Source: Chara braunii
Taxonomy: Eukaryota; Streptophyta; Charophyceae; Charales; Characeae
Direction of reading: 5' to 3'
Assembly: GCA_003427395.1 (NCBI GenBank)
Contig: BFEA01000436.1
Span: forward strand, 310,929 to 346,838
DNA: 35,910 nt
Both the position numbers and the translations under genes were made by a program. This document shows positions 30,561 through 35,910 of this stretch, one piece after another. The first letter of the stretch is position 1. Each line of letters starts with the position of its first letter. The notes beneath the pieces were generated by a model, which saw only the letters and a program-made list of their open reading frames with translations, ran no database searches and was not told the DNA's origin.

Positions 30561-32490
30561 ATATATATATATATATGTATATAAAGAAAAGCTGATTTTT
30601 TTTTTTTTATCATGAAATATACGGTATTTGAGTTACCTGTATTTTTTTAGAAATGAATTTCTGTTTTTTGCAGGGGTATGAGGTGTTTTAAAAAAATGCA
30701 GATGCAAAATTTGAAAATAAAGAAAGAAAAAACTTCAAAAAATGGGTTTGATTGATTGATTGATTCATTGATTCATTGATTCATTGATGGTGAGTGAAAG
30801 AGTGAGTGTGTGTGTAACTGTGTGAGAGTTCTTCATGACAAGCATGTCGATGCAAAATACGGAAACCGTAGTGCCATAAAGCTTCGAAGTAATTCATCGA
30901 CATACCCCCGCTGTCCTTATCAGGCGAGCATAGGACTTCTCATGCCACATAACCCGTCCCGTGGGATTCCTACGCATGAAACATGACCAGAACCTGTCCC
31001 CACATATGCGCAATCCGTTGGCCCCGAGATATATATCCTTCGGAGGGCGAGCGGATCTAAAAAAGAGGAAGAACATATAGTCCTCAATCGGTAATATCTT
31101 AAGACAAAAAGATCGTAAGAGTGCAAATAATAGGATGATCTGTGCTTGGGTACGGGGCATAGGCCTACATCGAGCTATCTATGCTTAGAAGTCATCATGC
31201 AATTGTCGTAATACCATCCGTACTATTTGCGGAATTTATATCAATATACAAGGGAGCTTGCGCTTTGTCCATGGTGAAAGACTATCTGCCATGTAGCGCA
31301 AGTTCCTTCCTGTGCCCTGAAAAAACAACACTTTATAGGAATAATCCTAGGATGCCATACATGTGATCTGGGCCAGGCAGGGTGAAGGACATTCATATAT
31401 ATACTTATATATAAGTTATGCATCGTACTCATTATTTTCCACCTCTGTCCTTAACTCATAGCATTAGTTTGTGCCATCCACCATAGTATCCAATCCCTTC
31501 TCCGATCTTGGTCAGTCGATGGTAGATAGATATTATGTCTCGAGGCAGCTTCGCTCGTTAAAAGTTTTTCTTTATATATTTATAGGCCATCCCCCGTACT
31601 TATTACTTCTCACATCTGTCCCTAAATCAGCCATTCATACATCGATCGCAAATTCAAAACATGAGTGAACACATTTCAGAGAAAAATATACATCGAGCAC
31701 ACATCCAACGCCCTCCATTACAACAAAGAATGAATTCTCTTCCGGCCAGAAAGCTGAAGTGTCATCTCTCTCTCCTCCTTCCTGATCCACAGACAATATG
31801 ACGGGAAGACTCGTACGAAAATTGAATGAAAATGAAGATACCAGTTGCATCCTCGGAGGCAGTTTCGCGTAATATAGGAGGTCTGCCACAGCAGCTAAAG
31901 CAGGGAGGGTAGTGATGATCCCTGAAGCGCTTTTCTGTCGCTAGCCACCAGTACACGGGTTCATCAGACGGAGCACCTGCTTTAAGGTCACAAATGCTTC
32001 GTGAGTCGGAGCGGCGATGGAGGCGGCAGAGCTTGCAAGTGGTGTAAGAATGCAAGAAAAAAAAAAAAAGCAAGCAAAGCAACAAAAGCGAGCCAAACAA
32101 TGGTTGACATCTCGATAGCTACCCCCATCTTCTCATCCGCCCACTCTCTGTTCAACGCCATAGCCCCTAGTTCGACTAGTCTGCAGACTTCCCAACGCTG
32201 AAATTGAAGTGGAAAGAAGAATAGCATCATCAACAGCATAGCCCCCCTGCATGCAAAGCAAGAACAACGCAAAGAATGGAAGATGGTGCAATTTTTTAGC
32301 GCATGCGTGGTGCATCACAAGTGACTGAAATAGTCAAGAAGTTCTGGAGGCGAGGGCGAGGAAGCTTATACCCTGTGTTCTTCGTCATCGATCATGCGAT
32401 CCAGTAACTCCTGATCCACCTGGTAGTTCATGGCAAAGGCAACTGCTAAGCACCAGCGTCCCTGTACAGGGCTTAGATCACTGTCTGCCC
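30561..32490. other. No supported gene
   Basis: Features are limited to (TA)n at 30561-30576, a (GATT/CATT)n tract at about 30746-30789 and A-runs. Open frames up to 112 codons occur on the minus strand at 31.6-32.3 kb, but they are Phe/Leu-rich by composition and show no domain. Confidence 0.35.
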
Positions 32491-32499
32491 GATGTTCTG

Positions 32500-32830
32500 T
32501 CAACTGGAATGCCTGCTCCCGTCCGGCCCACAATCCTGTATTACGGCCAAGCGGAAAGTCTGTGCCCTGATCTGATGATGGGAGTCGGGGGGATGTTCCA
32601 CTTGCTCAAATAGTGCCCCATCATCATCACTTTCCGAGAGATATTGCCCGCGGACAATACAAGCATCGATGGTGACGTGAGGCGGAAAAAAAAACTCAAA
32701 CAAAAAAAATAAAAACAAACACAATAGCGGAAAAGTTTGAGATGACTTCCCCTAATTGGGGGGATACGATCCGTACCACGCGCCTTCTGATTGTCCTACC
32801 TAGTTGGTCGAAACGTCACTGCTGGTGATT
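32500..32830 (-). mobile_element. SINE-like unit A with tRNA-derived head
   Basis: Read on the minus strand, a head like a tRNA starts near 32822: a box-A-like tcgaccaactaggtagg (about 32811-32795) and a box-B-like ggatcgtatcc (32772-32762) sit at tRNA spacing. The body follows, with caccatcgatgcttgtattg and ctctcggaaagtgatgatga (about 32640-32620). The unit is repeated at 32920-33182. Polymerase-III SINEs have this head-body plan. The tail is not clearly poly-A, so the end is approximate. Confidence 0.45.
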
Positions 32831-32919
32831 AGTGTAAAGGATAAGGAAAAAAAGAAAAAGAGAAAAAGAAGAAAAAAAGAAAAAAGAAAAAAAGAAAAGA
32901 GGAAAAAGGAAAGAAAAAA

Positions 32920-33182
32920 GTGCTCCGTCACCGTCACTTTCCGAGGGATACTGCCCGTGGGCAATACAAGCATCATTGGTGACATTAGGCGGGGCCACTT
33001 GAGCAGAAAAATAAAACACAAGTCCAAAAAGGACAAAAAGAGGACAAAAACAAAAAACAAAAACAAGAACAACAAAAGTAGAAAATTTTGAAAACAACGC
33101 CCCCTGATTTGTGAGGATACGATCCATATCATACGCCTTCTAATTGTCCTATCAGTTGAGCGAAACACCACTACTTGGAGAA
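32920..33182 (-). mobile_element. SINE-like unit B with tRNA-derived head
   Basis: The head contains tcgctcaactgatagg (about 33163-33148, box A) and ggatcgtatcc (33125-33115, box B). The body contains caccaatgatgcttgtattg and cctcggaaagtgacggtgac (about 32945-32926). It is a direct neighbour of unit A, offset by 307 bp in the body and 353 bp in the head; the difference is due to AT-rich filler. The A-rich tract at 32845-32920 (plus strand) lies between the units. Confidence 0.45.
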
Positions 33183-33521
33183 TGCGCATGCCTTGCTTCA
33201 ATGCGCGCACGGGCTGTGTGCACAATCAGACTCATGTTTATTGCAGGCTGTGAGCATTCCCCTGGCCCATAACTGGTGTCTTGCGCTCATCTTTTCGTGG
33301 CATAATATGCTCTGATCGAGTTTGTATGACAACTGGGGTGTGTTGCGTACTCGTCATTATTCCGCGCAGTCTTTCATCAGGGTTTATCTTTGATTATTTT
33401 TATTATTTATTTATTTATTTACTTGCTCTGTCCGGCCCTTTTTTTTTTGCCTTTACCAGTTGCTACTTGTGCTTGGTGATTCCTCCCCTCTTCCAACCAT
33501 TCTCGCTCCTCGCCCCCCTAT

Positions 33522-33598
<77 letters not shown>

Positions 33599-33722
33599 CC
33601 CACACCTGTCCCACCGGAGAGTGAGCCACAGGCTGGAAGGCTGGATGCCGGGAGGCATCGGGCCTTTCCGGCCCGTAGCCCCCCGCTCCCCACACACACT
33701 CACAAACACCACAAAACACAAA
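33183..33722. repeat. (TG)n microsatellite and flank
   Basis: An uninterrupted (TG)n run spans 33524-33597. The flanks (33183-33523 and 33598-33722) show no gene. A short CA-rich stretch at 33690-33722 lies just after the 3' end of the minus-strand reverse transcriptase remnant. Confidence 0.85.
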
Positions 33723-35828
33723 TTAGTACATGCCATATCTGGTGATCAGATTGGCCTTCACCATTTCGTCAATCACCCTGCCAGACTCGTATTTCTGCCT
33801 GTTGTGGAAAACCTTGTCCACAATCTTCCAACATTCCCTCCTCCCAAATCCGTTTGAGACCATAGTTTGTACCAAGTTGTTAATTTCCAAGACAGCTTCT
33901 TGCTCATTTGTGCAGATGACGAGGGACAAGACGGTTTGCGCCGTCAGAATCTGTAGAGAATGTGCGATGGAGCGATTTGATTTAAATTTCATGAATTTCA
34001 CGAGGGAGAATGAGAGACCTTTCTTCTTATCGTGCTTCGAACTGAAGTACGTGCCGTCCATGGTGGACATGACCGTTAACGAGAGGTTGAGAAAATTCCC
34101 AGCTCTTTCATGTCCATCGATTACAACTTCAGTTGTTTCTTTGACGTCGATGAAATCGTGCGGGTAGATCCTCTGGCCTGGGTTCTGGCCATGGACACCG
34201 TTCTTAAGGAATCCATTAATGATCATGTTGTTTAGAGAACACAGATCATCTATATATCTATAGGTGTCTTCGAAGCATCTCACTGCCGCCCAATCCTGCA
34301 TTTCAACCAAGTGCGAGATTAGTTCGTACTAGTATTTGAAGAAATACACATCACAGAAGACAGGGGAACAAGCCAGACCCATGGGAATCCCGAGGATCTG
34401 CTTCCAGACCCTGTTCCCCATTTGTACCACCCCGTTGGAGAAGAGCCATTCACAGACGTTGATGATCCCCTGTTCGTCGACGTACAGCCTGTCCCTTTCC
34501 CTGTCCTGATCACCAGCTACCCAGTAAGGGTGCAGCATGTCATGTGCAGCGACCCTGATCGCAATCACATCCTTGGTCGTTTTGGTCGTCCTCCATTCCA
34601 TGGCGCAGCTAACAAAGAAACTGATCGCCTTCAGTAACCCGTCCTCTGATCCGTCCGTGGGTATCGTCTCAAAACACCTTGTGATCTCCGCGCTGAAGAT
34701 GGAGTAGCTGTGCAGTGGGATGTTTGCAACGAACTCCCCTATCGAGGAGATCAGCCACCAGAAGTTGGGTTTGATCCGATGCTTGGAACCTCTTCGCTCT
34801 TACTTGTGCAGAGGGCCTGAACATACCCTGCCAGGAGCTTCAGCAGACACTCGCAAACGTCTGCTACCGGGGAGAGCACCGAACCCGTCGTGTTCGTAAT
34901 CCATCTGAAGGATTGCTTGTCCGCCTTGTACACCGTCATGAGGTGCGGGAGTGGGAGTGCCATACCTGCTCGTCAGCCACTCGATCTCGCCCCTTACTGC
35001 CATGCTATTGATGGGTTCGCCTAAGATATGCATACGCTTCGTACGAAAGTTCCTAATGAACTTCATCGCGTTCTCTCGTACGATCACCTTCACTTGCCGG
35101 TCCTCCCCCAAGGACAGCTCTTCATCGCATCTCTGTGTGGTGAGTATCTTATCCAGTGCCACCTCGACCTCGTCCATCGTAAACTCCTCATCGAGCGACC
35201 TGAGCGGGATGTGATTTAGGCCCGCATTAAGCATGAGCTGCAACTGGCCGTTGTTCATTATGCCGGTATCATTCGTGAAGACGTGTAAGGTACCTTCTTC
35301 CGGGAGCATCTTGATGGTGACCGTGTTGGGGAACTCAGCATGCCTCCCTGTGCCGTACTGGCAGAACTCTGGTACATACCTTGCCTCCCACCCGTTCATC
35401 CTGAACTTCCTGAATACCCTCACCGGTTTACAAACCTCGGCGCCTAAAGCTTCGCCATATCGCCACCCGATGACCACATCCTCTAGCCAAGTTGCCGACC
35501 TCTCCCCCATCACCTGCTTCAACGCCTCTAGGACCATGCTTCTCAGGGGGACCGCCTCCATAAGCCTGCTCGTGTATCTGACGTGTACGAATTGGTCTTG
35601 TTCCCACTCCTTCCTTTTCCATGCGAATCTTCCTGACTGAAGCACGATCATGCAGCCGCCTTCTTCCGGGTCGAAGCTCTCATCCTGCGTAGTGCATGGA
35701 AGCTCATAGGTGGGAGGACCATTGTTAGAGGGGACCTTTCCTACTGTAAGTGGTGACCAGTGAAAGGCTGGAGGAGCAACCCTCGACAGGCAATATATAG
35801 ATATAGTTATACTGCGTTGATGAGGTCA
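33723..35828 (-). pseudogene. Reverse transcriptase remnant, Penelope-like/TERT-related
   Basis: The frame is open from about 35825 (no ATG before 35651-35649) to a TAA at 34802-34800. Near 34960 the coding sense moves to another frame, which carries YKADKQSFRWITNT (RT motif 1/2-like) to about 34800, and then back to the first frame. From there it runs to the stop at 33725-33723, broken by one TAG at 34331-34329. RT motifs in order: A, IFSAEITRCFETIP (about 34703-34662); B, LGIPMGLACSP (about 34394-34362); C, RYIDDLCSLNN (about 34253-34221); and a thumb-like region SSKHDKKKGLSF onward. The A-B-C wording is nearest to Penelope-like elements and telomerase RT (compare TERT 'VDVTGAYDTIP'). No GIY-YIG nuclease follows. 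The motif A catalytic Asp is Glu (34688-34686). Two frameshifts and one stop make this a dead copy. Confidence 0.75.
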
Positions 35829-35910
35829 AGAAAAAGCAACAGCGGAAAGGGGGGAAAAAAAGGGAAAAAAAGGGGAAAAAAAAAACAAAGAAGGAAAAGA
35901 GAAAAAAAAA
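35829..35910. other. A-rich tail of the window
   Basis: A-runs with scattered G, no gene. It lies upstream of the reverse transcriptase remnant as read on the minus strand. Confidence 0.6.

Noticed and set aside
32786-32816. Hammerhead-ribozyme-like string (ctgattgtcc ... cgaaac)
   Set aside because: The core CUGANGA is not met (CUGAUUG), the second copy has CUAAUUG, and stems I and III do not form; the minus-strand tRNA-like head explains the conservation better.
32816-33225. Phe-rich minus-strand frames
   Set aside because: Encoded by T-runs between the SINE-like units; not protein-like.

Overview
This window looks like nuclear DNA from a repeat-rich eukaryote, most likely a plant or a streptophyte green alga. 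A Chara-like genome would fit the style of the repeats, but nothing in the sequence proves the taxon. The evidence is: no operons or ribosome-binding-site-led genes; very long non-coding stretches; satellites, microsatellites (CA/TG and GATT repeats) and an assembly gap of 134 N; and every recognisable protein belongs to the mobile-element or repeat fraction of a eukaryotic genome. I recognise no intact gene, no tRNA or rRNA gene, no bacterial operon and no CRISPR array.

Layout: 1-1300 holds a long foldback (inverted) repeat and two small AT-flanked hairpins. 1555-2490 is a satellite of about 135 bp in 270-bp dimers. 2545-2850 is a MITE-like element. 3.3-7.45 kb carries, on the minus strand, a decayed gene of the DUF7869 type (mobile-element-like, with an HTH-like N-terminus and a C-x2-C knuckle). 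7.6-10.6 kb is degenerate tandem DNA with a duplication offset by 909 bp and a small array of GC hairpins. 10.6-15.3 kb shows no gene I can support, only short palindromes and GATCAA/TTGATT-rich DNA. 15.3-17.5 kb is a higher-order satellite (175-bp and about 499-bp units). 17.8-18.6 kb is microsatellite DNA with the gap. 18.7-20.0 kb holds several duplicated repeats and a second, inverted copy of the MITE-like element.

20,830-25,052 (plus) is a long, decayed gene of about 1,400 codons whose second half resembles a permuted beta-class N4/N6 amino-methyltransferase with a degenerate catalytic motif. 25.5-26.2 kb is a broken acidic ORF. 27.0-28.4 kb is a Ulp1/C48 SUMO-protease-like gene whose 3' part is tandemly duplicated, each copy with a different lesion. 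29.1-29.66 kb is a satellite of about 230 bp. 30.3-30.56 kb is a second copy of a palindrome-plus-hairpin element also seen at 18.7-18.9 kb. 32.5-33.2 kb has two tandem, tRNA-headed SINE-like units. 33,723-35,828 (minus) is a broken reverse transcriptase of the Penelope-like/TERT-related type.

The four coding loci are independent, decayed, repeat-type genes and do not form a pathway. The most unusual items are the methyltransferase-like gene, the Ulp1 duplication with complementary lesions, a dispersed near-palindromic 24-bp motif (GAAGTCCGCCGACATCCGAA followed by CTTC) recurring more than 15 times between 7.8 and 26.7 kb, and two families of dispersed hairpin elements present in opposite orientations.
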